64,000 nt of DNA, from positions 2,232,001 to 2,296,000 of the forward strand of contig NZ_CP012590.1 in NCBI RefSeq assembly GCF_001278845.1. The letters are read 5' to 3'. The stretch comes from Actinomyces sp. oral taxon 414. Its GTDB lineage: Bacteria > Actinomycetota > Actinomycetes > Actinomycetales > Actinomycetaceae. Made by a program: the position numbers and the translations under genes. Each line of letters begins with the position of its first letter. The first letter of the stretch is position 1. Shown one piece after another: positions 30,578 to 39,835 of this stretch. The notes beneath the pieces are model-generated. The model was not told where the DNA came from and ran no database searches. It was given only the letters and a program-made list of their open reading frames with translations.

Positions 30578-32620
30578 TCAGTCGTCGCCGACGGCGTCCT
30601 CGTCCCCGGTCATGGCGTGGGCGAACTGGGCGGCGTGCAGGCGCGCGTAGGCGCCGCCGCGCTCCAGCAGCTCGGCGTGAGTGCCCTGCTCGACGATGTC
30701 GCCGTGCTCCATGACCAGGATCGTGTCCGCGTCGCGGATAGTGGACAGGCGGTGGGCGATGACGAAGCTCGTACGCCCGTAACGCAGCGCCGCCATGGCC
30801 TGCTGCACCAGCAGCTCGGTGCGGGTGTCCACCGAGCTGGTGGCCTCGTCGAGGATGAGCACGTCCGGGTCGGCGATGAAGGCCCGGGCGATGGTGAGCA
30901 GCTGGCGCTCGCCGGCCGAGATATTGGCGGCGTCCTCGTCCAGGACCGTCTCATAGCCCTGGGGCAGGGCCCGCACGATGTGATCGACGTAGCAGGCCCG
31001 CGCGGCCGCCTCGACGGCCGCGTCGGAGGCCCCGGGGCGCCCGTAGCGGATGTTCTCGCGGATCGTGCCGGCGAACAGCCACGGGTCCTGCAGCACCATG
31101 CCGGTGCGCGCGCGCACCTCGTGCCTGCTCATGGCGGCCGTGTCCCGCCCGTCGAGGGTGATGCGCCCGGCGTCGATCTCGTAGAAGCGCATGAGGAGGT
31201 TGACCAGGGTGGTCTTGCCCGCCCCCGTGGGGCCCACGATGGCCACCGTCTGACCGGGCTCGACCCGCAGCGACAGGTCGCCGATGAGCTCGGCGTCGGG
31301 CGAGTAGGAGAAGCGCACGTGGTCCATCTCGATGACCCCGGTCCCGCCGCCGGTCCGCGCCGGCTCGGCGACGTCGTCAGCGTCGTCGACGGCGTCGTCG
31401 GCGTCGGGCCGCTCCTCCTCGGCGTCGAGCAGCTCGAAGATGCGCTCGGCGCTGGCGGTGCTCGACTGGACGGAGGTGGCCATGCTGCCCAGCTGGGCCA
31501 GGGGCTGGGAGAACTGCTGGGAGTACTGGATGAAGGCCTGCACGTCGCCCAGGCGCAGGTTGCCGCCGGCGACCATGAGCCCGCCGACCACCGCGATCGC
31601 CACATAGGACAGGTTCCCGATGACCTGCATGATCGGCATCATAATGCCCGACAGGAACTGGGCCCTCAACCCGGCCCGGTAGAGCTCCTCGTTCTCGGCG
31701 TCGAACCTCGCGCGCGAATCGGCCGTGCGCCCGTAGGTGCGCACCAGGGCGTGGCCGGAGAAGGACTCCTCCACGCGCACGTTCAACTGCCCGGTCCGGG
31801 CCCACTGCGTGGTGAAGGCCTTCTGCGAGCGCGGCCCGATCACGCCGAACATGACGCCCATGAGCGGCAGGACGATGAGCGCCACCAGGGTCAGCCTCCA
31901 GGAGATCGACAGCATCATGGCCACCACCCCCACCACGGTCAGCACGGAGGTCACCGCGCTGGACAGGGACTGCTGGAGGGTGTTGGTGACATTGTCGACG
32001 TCGTTGGTGAGGCGGCTGAGGAGCTCGCCGCGCTGGACGCGGTCGAAGTAGGACAGGGGCAGGCGGTGGATCTTGGCCTCGACGTCGGCGCGCAGCCGGT
32101 ACATCGCCCGGATCATCGCCCAGTTGAGGACGAACCCCTCGAGCCAGGACAGCAGGGCCGAGGCCGCGTAGACCGCCAGGGCGAGGAGCAGGACGCGCCC
32201 CAGAGCCGCGAAGTCGATGCCCTCCCCGGGCACCAGGTCCATGGCGCGGACCATGTCCGCCATATCGCCGTGGCCCGAGGCGGTCATGGCCTCGATCGCC
32301 TGCTCCTTGGTCGTGCCCGCCGGCAGGAGGGAGCTGATGGCGCCCTCGAAGACGATATTGGTGGCGCGCCCCAGGACCTTGGGGGCGGCCACGGCCAGCA
32401 CGACGGAGGCCACGGAGGCGAGCCCGGCCACCGCGAGCTGGAGTTTGAAGGGGGCCAGGAGGGCGATCATCCGGGTGAAGGAGGGCCAGAAGGCGTTGGC
32501 CCGGCCCGGGGGCGGGCCGGCGCCCCAGTCGTCCGAGGAGGCGCGGGCGCTCGCGGCCGCGGCGAGCTCCTCCTCGTCGGGATCGACGGCGGCGGGCGCA
32601 GCGGGGTCGGCGGCGCTCAT
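30578..32620 (-). CDS. ABC exporter subunit B (canonical Walker B)
   Basis: 680 residues: six-segment exporter domain followed by an ATPase domain. Walker A IVGPTGAGKTTLVNLL, signature NISAGERQLL (altered from LSGGQ), Walker B with catalytic Glu LILDEATSSVD, and IAHRLSTIRDADTI. The N-terminal 40 residues are acidic/Ala-rich. The ATG overlaps the stop of the partner gene by 4 nt, so they form a heterodimer. Type: multidrug/lipid-like heterodimeric exporter (LmrCD/TM287-288 class); substrate unknown. Confidence 0.88.
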   Translation of the reverse strand: MSAADPAAPAAVDPDEEELAAAASARASSDDWGAGPPPGRANAFWPSFTRMIALLAPFKLQLAVAGLASVASVVLAVAAPKVLGRATNIVFEGAISSLLPAGTTKEQAIEAMTASGHGDMADMVRAMDLVPGEGIDFAALGRVLLLALAVYAASALLSWLEGFVLNWAMIRAMYRLRADVEAKIHRLPLSYFDRVQRGELLSRLTNDVDNVTNTLQQSLSSAVTSVLTVVGVVAMMLSISWRLTLVALIVLPLMGVMFGVIGPRSQKAFTTQWARTGQLNVRVEESFSGHALVRTYGRTADSRARFDAENEELYRAGLRAQFLSGIMMPIMQVIGNLSYVAIAVVGGLMVAGGNLRLGDVQAFIQYSQQFSQPLAQLGSMATSVQSSTASAERIFELLDAEEERPDADDAVDDADDVAEPARTGGGTGVIEMDHVRFSYSPDAELIGDLSLRVEPGQTVAIVGPTGAGKTTLVNLLMRFYEIDAGRITLDGRDTAAMSRHEVRARTGMVLQDPWLFAGTIRENIRYGRPGASDAAVEAAARACYVDHIVRALPQGYETVLDEDAANISAGERQLLTIARAFIADPDVLILDEATSSVDTRTELLVQQAMAALRYGRTSFVIAHRLSTIRDADTILVMEHGDIVEQGTHAELLERGGAYARLHAAQFAHAMTGDEDAVGDD

Positions 32621-34359
32621 ACGAAGGCCTCGCTTCCGAGCTGGGAGATGACGATCTCGCGGTAGGTTCGGCTGGCCTCCAACAGTTCCTCGTGGGTGCC
32701 GGCGGCCGTGAGGCGGCCCTCGTCCAGGACGAGGATGAGGTCCGCCCCGGTGATCGTCGACACCCGCTGGGCGACGACGATCTTGGTGATCCCCTCCGTC
32801 GCCGGCCACAGGGCCGCGCGCAGGCGGGCGTCGGTGGCCACGTCCAGGGCGGAGAAGGAGTCGTCGAAGATGAGCACCGCGGGGCGGCGCACGAGGGCGC
32901 GGGCGATGGCCAGGCGTTGGCGCTGCCCGCCGGAGACGTTCGTGCCGCCCTGGGCGATGGGGGCGGCCAAGCCGCCGTCCATCTCGGCCACGAAGTCGCG
33001 CGCCTGGGCGAGCTCCAGGGCCCGCCACAGCTCGTCGTCGGTGGCCTCCTCGCGCCCCAGGCGCAGGTTGGAGGCGACGGTGCCGGCGAAGAGGAAGGGC
33101 TTCTGGGGCACCAGGCCCAGTTGGGACCACAGGGCCTCGGGCTCGGCGCGGCGCACGTCGACCCCGCCGACCAGCACCGCGCCGCCGGAGACCTCCAGGA
33201 GCCGCGGGATGAGGTTGATCAGGGTCGTCTTGCCCGAGCCGGTGGAGCCGACGACGGCGACCGTCTGGCCGGGGCGGGCGGTGAAGGAGATCCCGTCCAG
33301 GGCGGACTCCTCGGCGCCGGGGTAGGTCATGCGCACGTGACGCATCTCGACCTCGCCCGGCCGGGGGAAGTCGGAGACGGGGTCGGCGTCGACGGCCAGG
33401 GAGGGGTCGGTGGCCAGGACCTCGCTGATGCGCTCGGCGCACACGGCGGCGCGCGGGATCATCATGGTCATGAAGCTGGCCATGACGATGCCCATGAGGA
33501 TCTGCATGAGGTAGGTCATGAAGGCCACGAGGGTGCCGACGTCGACGTGGCCCGGTCCGGTCTGGCCGACCCTGTGCCCGCCGAACCAGATGACGCCGAC
33601 CATGGTGACGTCCAGCACCAGCATGGTGGCCGGGAACAGGAAGACGAAGAGCCGCCCGACCTTCTCCCCCACCCGCGAGATGTCCCAGTTGGCGGCGTCG
33701 AAGCGCTCGGTCTCGGCCTGTTCGCGCACGAAGGCGCGCACGACGCGGATACCGGTCAGCTGCTCGCGCATAATGCGGTTGATGGAGTCCAATTTCTCCT
33801 GGTAGGAGCGGAACAGGGGCACCATGCGCCGCACGGTCGTCCCGACCACGACCAGGAGCACGGGCACGGCCAGGGCGATGAGCCAGGACAGGGCCGGGGC
33901 GTTGGTCACGGCCATGACGACGCCGCCGACGGCCAGCAGCGGCGCGGTCACCAGCATGGTGCAGCTGGTGAGCACGAGCATCTGGATCTGCTGGACGTCG
34001 TTGGTGGTGCGGGTGATGAGCGAGCCCGCCCCGAAGATCGAGACCTCCCGCTCGGAGAAGTCCCCGACCCGGCGGAAGATGCGGGCGCGCAGGTCGCGTC
34101 CGGCGCCCAGCGCCGAGCGGGCGGCCAGCCAGGTGGCGGCGACGGTGCAGGTCCCCTGGAGCACGGACACGCCGAGCATGAGGCCGCCGGTGCGCCAGAT
34201 GTAGCCGGTGTCGCCCCGGGCTACGCCGGTATCGATAATGTCGGCGTTGAGGTTGGGCAGGTAGAGGGAGGCCATGACCTGCGCGACCTGCAGGGCGAGG
34301 ACCCCCGCCAGCAGGACCCGGTAGGGCCGCAGGTAGGTGCGGAGAAGACTGACGAGCAT
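32617..34359 (-). CDS. ABC exporter subunit A (degenerate Walker B)
   Basis: 580 residues. Membrane domain starting LLRTYLRPYRVLLAGVLALQ, then the ATPase domain: VVGSTGSGKTTLINLIPR, NVSGGQRQRLAIARAL and LIFDDSFSALD. The residue after the Walker B aspartate is Asp instead of the catalytic Glu, so this subunit carries the non-hydrolysing site typical of heterodimeric exporters, while the partner signature ISAGE is the altered one. First gene of the pair; no regulator adjacent. Confidence 0.88.
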   Translation of the reverse strand: MLVSLLRTYLRPYRVLLAGVLALQVAQVMASLYLPNLNADIIDTGVARGDTGYIWRTGGLMLGVSVLQGTCTVAATWLAARSALGAGRDLRARIFRRVGDFSEREVSIFGAGSLITRTTNDVQQIQMLVLTSCTMLVTAPLLAVGGVVMAVTNAPALSWLIALAVPVLLVVVGTTVRRMVPLFRSYQEKLDSINRIMREQLTGIRVVRAFVREQAETERFDAANWDISRVGEKVGRLFVFLFPATMLVLDVTMVGVIWFGGHRVGQTGPGHVDVGTLVAFMTYLMQILMGIVMASFMTMMIPRAAVCAERISEVLATDPSLAVDADPVSDFPRPGEVEMRHVRMTYPGAEESALDGISFTARPGQTVAVVGSTGSGKTTLINLIPRLLEVSGGAVLVGGVDVRRAEPEALWSQLGLVPQKPFLFAGTVASNLRLGREEATDDELWRALELAQARDFVAEMDGGLAAPIAQGGTNVSGGQRQRLAIARALVRRPAVLIFDDSFSALDVATDARLRAALWPATEGITKIVVAQRVSTITGADLILVLDEGRLTAAGTHEELLEASRTYREIVISQLGSEAFV

Positions 34360-34985
34360 GGGACTTTCGGAGAGGTCGATGGGGCGATGGCGGGGCCGCC
34401 GTCGGACCGGTGCGACCGACCGGGTCCCGGCGGGGCGGGGTGTCGGTCGCGACCGCGGCTGCGCGGGGGATGATGGCCAAGCCTAGCCCCTGACGCCGCG
34501 TCGGGGCGCAACCGCCCGTCCGACGCCAGGGACGACGACGCGCCGCCCGGCACCTCGCCGTCGTGCACGCGGGGCGACGCGCCTGCTCCGCCCGGGGCGC
34601 CCCGGGCGGGCGCCGCCGGCCGCACCAGGCGGGGGCCTGCGCGCCGAGAGCGTCGGCGGCGCTGACGGCGGTGCGATGATAGAATTCGTTCCCGCCGGCC
34701 GGGCCGCCGCCGCTCATCACAGGGCGCCTTGAGCGTTACCGACAGCGGGTCCACCAGAACCCCGGGGAATAGAGTGGGACCATGACGGAGCGCGAGTCCC
34801 TTCCGAGCGCATTCGACCGAGAACGGGGACTGGAATCTCGAAGCGGCCGATGCACGAGTGCAGTGAAGCCCGTCCGGGGCGACCCTGGCCGTCCTTCCGC
34901 GATGCCCCGCGGCGACGGGCCATCATCATGCTGCGCACGAGAAGCACTTCCAGGCCCCTCGGAACGATCTCCAGGAGTGCTTTCG
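34360..34985. other. Intergenic region before the immunity-gene cluster
   Basis: I see no convincing gene. A TAGAGT-6-ATG arrangement at about 34770-34782 looks like a leaderless start, but the frame it opens (to 34986) is Arg/Pro/Ser-rich and does not look like a protein; it could be the stub of a lost gene. The composition changes here from GC-rich core DNA to the lower-GC accessory region. Confidence 0.45.
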
Positions 34986-35459
34986 ATGCGTCTGACCAGG
35001 CACAGATTCACTATTCCTCCCGAAATCCAGGGACGCATCGCCGGGGGCGATCTGCGGCTGCTGGTCTCATCCGGCCTGCCGGTGCTGGAGGACGCCGCGC
35101 CGTTCTCGCCCATCTACAACCCGAAAATCGTCGGACAATTCCTGCTGCTCTGCGGAAGTCCAAGAGTAGTGCAATTGGGGCTGAATGTTGAGACCGGGGA
35201 AGTGGTGGCCATCTGGCCCTGGGCGCCGCCGTGCTTCGCGAACTCCTCGCTCAGTCTGTACGCCGATTCCATTACCGCCTTCGCCGAGGGGCTGCCCTAT
35301 GACGTCGACGAGGAGGGGTATCCCGATAACATACTGGCCCAGGCCGACGGGCTCCGCCGTCGAATTGCGCAGATCGACCCTCCCGCCCTCGGTGACAACA
35401 CCTTCTGGAACGAGATCTCCTGGGACGTGGTCAATGGCGAATGGTCCTCGGAAGACTGA
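34986..35459 (+). CDS. SUKH-4-like immunity protein, copy 1
   Basis: 157 residues from ATG 34986 with AGGAG 8 nt upstream. Pattern shared with the next copies: short N-terminal strand region, GAFSP-like turn (here DAAPFSPI), then CFANSSLSLYADSITAFAEGLPYD and IDPPALGDNTFWNEISWDVVNGEW at the end. The NSSL..Y/F helix is typical of SUKH-4 family immunity proteins, which bind and neutralise polymorphic toxins. No toxin gene is beside it. GC content is lower than in flanking metabolic genes. Confidence 0.65.
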   Translation: MRLTRHRFTIPPEIQGRIAGGDLRLLVSSGLPVLEDAAPFSPIYNPKIVGQFLLLCGSPRVVQLGLNVETGEVVAIWPWAPPCFANSSLSLYADSITAFAEGLPYDVDEEGYPDNILAQADGLRRRIAQIDPPALGDNTFWNEISWDVVNGEWSSED

Positions 35460-35656
35460 AGGCTCGCCGCCCGGGCGCCCCCGGGCGCGCCGCCCCGCCT
35501 TCAGCGCCACCGCCTGCGTATTCTTACTCATGCGGGCCGCCCCCGGGTGCCTCCGGGTGTGCAGCCCCGCCCCGCGCCGCTCATCTGAGTCGGCTCCGCC
35601 AAGGCCCTGCTGGGCGCCCCTCCATCCCAAAGGGCGTAGATGAAGGAAACGTCGGA

Positions 35657-36133
35657 ATGAACGTGTATGTGAAATGTTTTGAGATCCCGGACCGGCTCCG
35701 GGCGTCTCTCAACCCGGATGAATGCGAGGTCCTAGAAGTCGACGGCATTCCTTTTATCGACGAATACGGAGCCTTCTCTCCGTTGGACGGACTTCGAGTC
35801 GACCCCTCGGGGCACTATTTATTATTCTGCGAATCAGGGATCGACTCCTTTGTCGGCATAGATCTGATGTCGCATCATGTCATTGAACTTCTCGACCCGG
35901 GACGGAGACCCTGCTTCGCCAACAGTTCATTGGGTCAATATGTCGCATCATTCCGCGCCTTCACCGCGGGACTTCCTTATACTCCCCATGATATTGCTCC
36001 GGATGACGACACCCTGGGTGCCGCCGCGCAGCAGTTCAGGAGCATGATCAAGGACATCGACCCGAGAGCCGCAGAAGGTAACACCATGTGGGACGAGGTG
36101 AGTTGGGATATCGCCAACGGGGACTGGCAGTAG
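35657..36133 (+). CDS. SUKH-4-like immunity protein, copy 2
   Basis: 158 residues. Same layout as copy 1: IPFIDEYGAFSPLDGL, CFANSSLGQYVASFRAFTAGLPY, ending GNTMWDEVSWDIANGDW. A GAAGGAAAC stretch precedes ATG 35657. The protein is diverged from copies 1 and 3, so these are paralogues with probably different toxin specificity rather than recent duplicates. DNA is AT-richer than average for the window. Confidence 0.65.
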   Translation: MNVYVKCFEIPDRLRASLNPDECEVLEVDGIPFIDEYGAFSPLDGLRVDPSGHYLLFCESGIDSFVGIDLMSHHVIELLDPGRRPCFANSSLGQYVASFRAFTAGLPYTPHDIAPDDDTLGAAAQQFRSMIKDIDPRAAEGNTMWDEVSWDIANGDWQ

Positions 36134-36345
36134 GAGAACTGTCCATGTGCTCGCATCTCAGGACGCTCAGAAGCGCCGCTCGGAGGTGGCGGCGAATACG
36201 ATCGACGGATGCCCCCGCGTCCCACCGCGCAGTCGGATGAGCAGATCTGCGAACTCGTCCTCGGCGGTCCGTGATATGCTTGGCAGTGACGGCCCGCTCC
36301 TCGTGAGCTCGTGCGATCATCTGTCAGGAGTCATATCATTCCACG

Positions 36346-36453
36346 ATGACGACCATCGTCATATTGCATTTGGGAGATGTGCCCGATTCCTTCATGATGG
36401 ACTTCGTTGGACCACTATCATCAATAAGCAACTTCGAAGCGAGACGACAATGA
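36346..36453 (+). CDS. Possible small upstream ORF (35 aa)
   Basis: Reads MTTIVILHLGDVPDSFMM and onward, and its TGA overlaps the ATG of the next gene (ATGA at 36450). It may be a coupled small protein, or the broken 5' part of that gene. AGGAG lies at 36327, rather far from the ATG. Weak evidence. Confidence 0.25.
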   Translation: MTTIVILHLGDVPDSFMMDFVGPLSSISNFEARRQ

Positions 36454-36890
36454 CCGAGGAACGGCGACGATTCGACATCAGAATGTGGAATGATTCCCGG
36501 CTGATTGTTCTCAGCGACGTGATTCCGGCAGTGCGTTCAGACGGGCTTCGGTGGGTGATGTCCGATGCGTGGGTAACATTTCGGGAGGGCACTCCTCATG
36601 ATATTCTGCGAATTGTGCACGCCGCCGAGGAATCTCAGGTTCCAGTCGAGTGGTCGGCCGTTGAGGAGCTTGCCCGCTGGTCGACTCAATGCATTGACCT
36701 CACGCTGTGCGGATATGAGAGCCCCGATGATGAGGAGCCGGTGATCGAGATCGTGGCTTTCGACTCGACAACGTGGGAGCTCGCCGTCAACGACCCGAGC
36801 CGCGCGAATATGCATCTGCCGCATGGTCTTGGCGGAAGGTGGGTGCTCGTCAACGAACGCGGCGAGGCACAGGCGCCGGCCGACGCTTGA
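36450..36890 (+). CDS. Hypothetical protein in the immunity cluster
   Basis: 146 residues: RRFDIRMWNDSRLIVLSDVIP, then DGLRWVMSDAWVTFREGTPHD, then FDSTTWELAVNDPSRANMHL and a short tail. Soluble, acidic, no membrane segment. I do not recognise the family; size, lower GC and position between two SUKH-4-like genes suggest another immunity protein. The start is uncertain because the frame is open upstream. Confidence 0.5.
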   Translation: MTEERRRFDIRMWNDSRLIVLSDVIPAVRSDGLRWVMSDAWVTFREGTPHDILRIVHAAEESQVPVEWSAVEELARWSTQCIDLTLCGYESPDDEEPVIEIVAFDSTTWELAVNDPSRANMHLPHGLGGRWVLVNERGEAQAPADA

Positions 36891-36902
36891 GGGAGGACTT
36901 TC

Positions 36903-37394
36903 ATGCGCGTAATCAGGTGCCGATATGAGATCGCCGACGAACTCGAGTCGATTATTCCAAAAGATATTCGACGGATACTCTGCGAATCAGGGCTCCCCTT
37001 CCTTCCCGGGACGGGGGCGTTCTCAAAGCTGGAGGGCCTCGAGCCCGTGAACGGCGGAGCCCATGTCGCGTTCACCGACATGGCGTACGCGGACCGCCTC
37101 GTCGTCGACATAGACCAAGGCACTGTCATGCGCACTCATCGGTTCGACATTCCGATGACCTTCGTCAACAGCGACCTGGAGCTGTACGAGGCCTCTTTTC
37201 TCGAGTTCGCCGGGGGCCTCCCGTATGACGATCCAGATCCAGATGCTGAGTCGAACCCCTTGGAAGCGACCGCAGAGGATCTGCGGAGACGACTGGCCGC
37301 GCTCGACCCGCCGGCCATCGGAGACAACACCTTCTGGGATGAGATCTGTTGGGATATCACCATCTCCGACTGGACGTCGGAAGATCTTCGATGA
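36903..37394 (+). CDS. SUKH-4-like immunity protein, copy 3
   Basis: 163 residues with GGGAGGAC before ATG 36903. Shared features with copies 1 and 2: SGLPFLPGTGAFSKLEGLEP, TFVNSDLELYEASFLEFAGGLPYDD, and LDPPAIGDNTFWDEICWDITISDW at the C-terminus. It follows the previous gene by 12 nt, so the two are probably cotranscribed. Confidence 0.65.
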   Translation: MRVIRCRYEIADELESIIPKDIRRILCESGLPFLPGTGAFSKLEGLEPVNGGAHVAFTDMAYADRLVVDIDQGTVMRTHRFDIPMTFVNSDLELYEASFLEFAGGLPYDDPDPDAESNPLEATAEDLRRRLAALDPPAIGDNTFWDEICWDITISDWTSEDLR

Positions 37395-37732
37395 CTTCCG
37401 AGCCGCCCCCGCGGACCGGGTGAGAAGGCGCTCGGACATGACTGCAAACCTCTTCGCATTGAAAATGAGCCCGAACACAAGGCGCTCCGAGGCCCCGAAC
37501 GCCATCCGGTCTCCTCTTCCGGTTAGGACGAGCACGGGATCTGCAAGGCCGACGACGCCGCCCCTCGTGGGGCATCGCCGAGACCGCCGGTGCCGCGCGG
37601 CAGAACCGCCGGATCCCGCCGCCAGCCCCGGAACAGCACCCGCCCCGCTGCACGCGGATCCCCTATAAGATCCGTCAAGGCGGCGGAGCAATCCCGAACG
37701 GCCACCGGAACACTGCCGGGAGGAGGACGACG
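37395..37732. other. Gene-free stretch inside the immunity cluster
   Basis: No reading frame here looks like a protein and I see no repeat family member. The last 60 bases contain TATAAGAT near 37665 and GGGAGGAGGA before the next ATG. Confidence 0.5.
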
Positions 37733-38371
37733 ATGAAGGACTGGACGCGGCTGCTCTTGAGCGTTCTCCCTCCGCCGGAGGAGGTGAGCCCGCGATGGCG
37801 GATCCCCGCAGGGGATGACGCCACGGCGTATCCCGGCGACTATCTGGAGCTCATGGGCCTGTACGGCCCCGGCTGCGTCGACGACTTCCTGTGCCTGCTC
37901 GCCCCGCAGCATCCGAATGAGAACCTGGACGCTCACCGCCTGGGGCCGGCGTGGATGAAGGGCATCGAGGAGCTGGCGGGGACGGTCGGCGAGCGGCTGC
38001 CGCCGGAGGCGGAGGACTTCGGCGACCTGGTCGCCTGGGCGGGCACCGACAACGGGGACATGTGCTTCTGGATCCCGGGCCGGCGGAACCCGTCCGCCCA
38101 CCTGGTGGCGATCCGCGCGGGACGCGACGACGAGTGGTCCGTCCACCCCATGGGCATCGCCGAATTCCTCGTCAAATGGCTCCGGCACCGACTCGTCGTC
38201 CCCGTCTTTCCCGACGACGTCCCCGCGGACGAGCACTCCTTCACGCCCCTGGTGGCCGGCAGCCCCGATCCTCCACCCGCGCCGCCCTCGACGCACTACC
38301 TCGCGGAACTGATCCTCGCGACGGAGAACGGCGGAACCATTCCGCGCACCGATTGCGACGCGATACACTGA
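37733..38371 (+). CDS. SUKH/SMI1-KNR4 family protein
   Basis: 212 residues with GGGAGGAGGA just before the ATG. MKDWTRLLLSVLPPPEE, LELMGLYGPGCVDDFLCLL and FGDLVAWAGTDNGDMCFWIPG fit the SMI1/KNR4 pattern of SUKH-type immunity proteins; WSVHPMGIAEFLVKWL is a further conserved block. A related truncated copy lies at 27636. The stop codon is formed by the left terminus of a family B element (CACTGAGCC), so the original C-terminus may have been changed by the insertion. Confidence 0.65.
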   Translation: MKDWTRLLLSVLPPPEEVSPRWRIPAGDDATAYPGDYLELMGLYGPGCVDDFLCLLAPQHPNENLDAHRLGPAWMKGIEELAGTVGERLPPEAEDFGDLVAWAGTDNGDMCFWIPGRRNPSAHLVAIRAGRDDEWSVHPMGIAEFLVKWLRHRLVVPVFPDDVPADEHSFTPLVAGSPDPPPAPPSTHYLAELILATENGGTIPRTDCDAIH

Positions 38372-38635
38372 GCCTTTCTCACCGGGAACGAACGGCTCGT
38401 GGACGAGGATGGTCATGATGGCGCGGGCGGACGGACGCGTGGTGGTGCGGGCGGGGCCGCCGCCGCGGTCCGCAACGACCGCGACCGGCCTCCTCGTCGT
38501 CGAGATGTGCATTCTGCTCTCGAGAGGTGCATTTTGCACTCGAGAACGACGGTTGGAACTGCACTTTCGAGTGCGAAGTGCACGTCTCGGCGCCCGGGGG
38601 AGCCCGCCACGGCCCCCGGCGGGAAAGGCTCACTG
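38366..38635. mobile_element. Family B hairpin element, 270 bp
   Basis: Left end CACTGAGCCTTTCTCACCGG, right end GGGAAAGGCTCACTG, inverted to each other. Inside is a hairpin of GTGCATTTTGCACTCGA (38527-38543) against TCGAGTGCGAAGTGCAC (38568-38584) around GAACGACGGTTGGAACTGCA. No coding sequence. Confidence 0.7.
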
Positions 38636-38651
38636 ATTTCAGGAGGTTCTC

Positions 38652-39134
38652 ATGCCCATGACCCAGGCCGACGTGCGCGACTGCATCGCCCCGGAGCTCA
38701 AGGAATTCGGGATGCGGCGAAGAGGGTTACGATGGTTCTGGAGCGGCCCCGAGGTGCGATGGAGCCTCCATCTGACCAAGATCCCCCGCCGCGAATGGGT
38801 GTCATTCGAGTTATCGGGCGGACTGGCCGCCGAAGATCCCGGGACCCCGTCATCACCGACCGGGAGCGGATTTCAACTGCACATGTACCTTGCGGACTGG
38901 GACATCGACGAGGACGTGACCGTGCGGATGGTGGAGGATCTCGGGTACACCGCTCTTCCCGACAATACCCGTCGCGCACTCCTCAAGCGCATGGTCGCCA
39001 TGGTCTGCCGGTACGTGAGCGAGCACTCCACCGTGGAGCAGCTGGTACGCGCCTATGCCGCTGGCGAGTACCGCTCGTCAATCATATTCAAGGACCTCAG
39101 ACGGACGCTGGAAGGTTACTCTGGATGCGTCTGA
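38652..39134 (+). CDS. DUF4304-like protein
   Basis: 160 residues, with a perfect AGGAGG 5 nt before ATG 38652. MTQADVRDCIAPELKEFGMRRRG and WSLHLTKIPRREWVSFELSGGL resemble DUF4304, a small family found among immunity-type genes. The last residues, LEGYSGCV, are encoded by the terminus of a family C element (GAAGGTTACTCTGG), so the natural C-terminus was replaced. Removing the element would join the frame to GAG CGC GAA after 39928. Confidence 0.55.
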   Translation: MPMTQADVRDCIAPELKEFGMRRRGLRWFWSGPEVRWSLHLTKIPRREWVSFELSGGLAAEDPGTPSSPTGSGFQLHMYLADWDIDEDVTVRMVEDLGYTALPDNTRRALLKRMVAMVCRYVSEHSTVEQLVRAYAAGEYRSSIIFKDLRRTLEGYSGCV

Positions 39135-39428
39135 CGCTTCCCAGGTGCGATACGGATAATCATTCGGTGGCGCTGAGGATGCGGAGACTGGCTGTGATGG
39201 CCCGCTCGAGTCGCCTTCGAGGGTGCTGGGTGGTGTTGGGCGCGGTGGGATTGGCGGGCCGGTCGTCGAGGCGGCAGGGCCAGCTGGCGGGGACGGTCCC
39301 CCCCCCCCCGCCCCGCCCCGCATGGTGGGACGGCGTCTCGCATGTCGTGACGCGGCCGGCCCGCTTGGACCACTTAAATGCGGTTGGACCACTTGAGTTC
39401 CGTTGGACCACCGTATTTCGTGAACCAG

Positions 39429-39835
39429 GAAGGTTATTCAGCGGGTTCATGGCGGCGTTCTCCTTGGACCATTCATGTGCGGTTGGACCACGGTGGTCCA
39501 ACCGTCGTTCTCGAGGGTGAAACGCGCATCTCGACGCCCGGGGCGCAGCGGCGTCGGGCGCCGCGGTCCGCGAGATCGTCACTTAACCCGCGAGCACGTC
39601 ACTCTGGCAGACGTGCTCGCGGGTTAAGTGACGTGCTCGCGGGTTAAGGTACGATCTCGCGGGTTAAGTGACGTGCTCGCGAGCCGGGGCGCGTCACGAC
39701 ATGCGAGACGCCGTCCCACCATGCAAGACGACCAGCAGGGGCGGAGCGGGGTTGGGCGGGGAACCGCCCCGACGACCGGACCGTCACCACGACCTTCACG
39801 CTCCACGTCTTCAAAACCACCCCTGAATAACCTTC
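39429..39835. mobile_element. Family C element nested in another copy, with target duplication
   Basis: Ends GAAGGTTATTCAG and CTGAATAACCTTC are inverted copies, flanked on both sides by CAG (39426-39428 and 39836-39838). Joining the flanks restores the sequence ACCAGGTGGTCC found uninterrupted, in reverse, in the element at 27.1 kb. Cargo: a 23-bp perfect hairpin at 39577-39633 with further CTCGCGGGTTAAGTGACGTG copies. No coding sequence. Confidence 0.85.
39577..39633. repeat. 23-bp perfect inverted repeat (CGCGGGTTAAGTGACG hairpin)
   Basis: Arms 39577-39599 and 39611-39633, 11-nt loop. The right arm word ACGTGCTCGCGGGTTAAG is repeated directly at 39631 and in part at 39654 and 39671. Confidence 0.9.
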
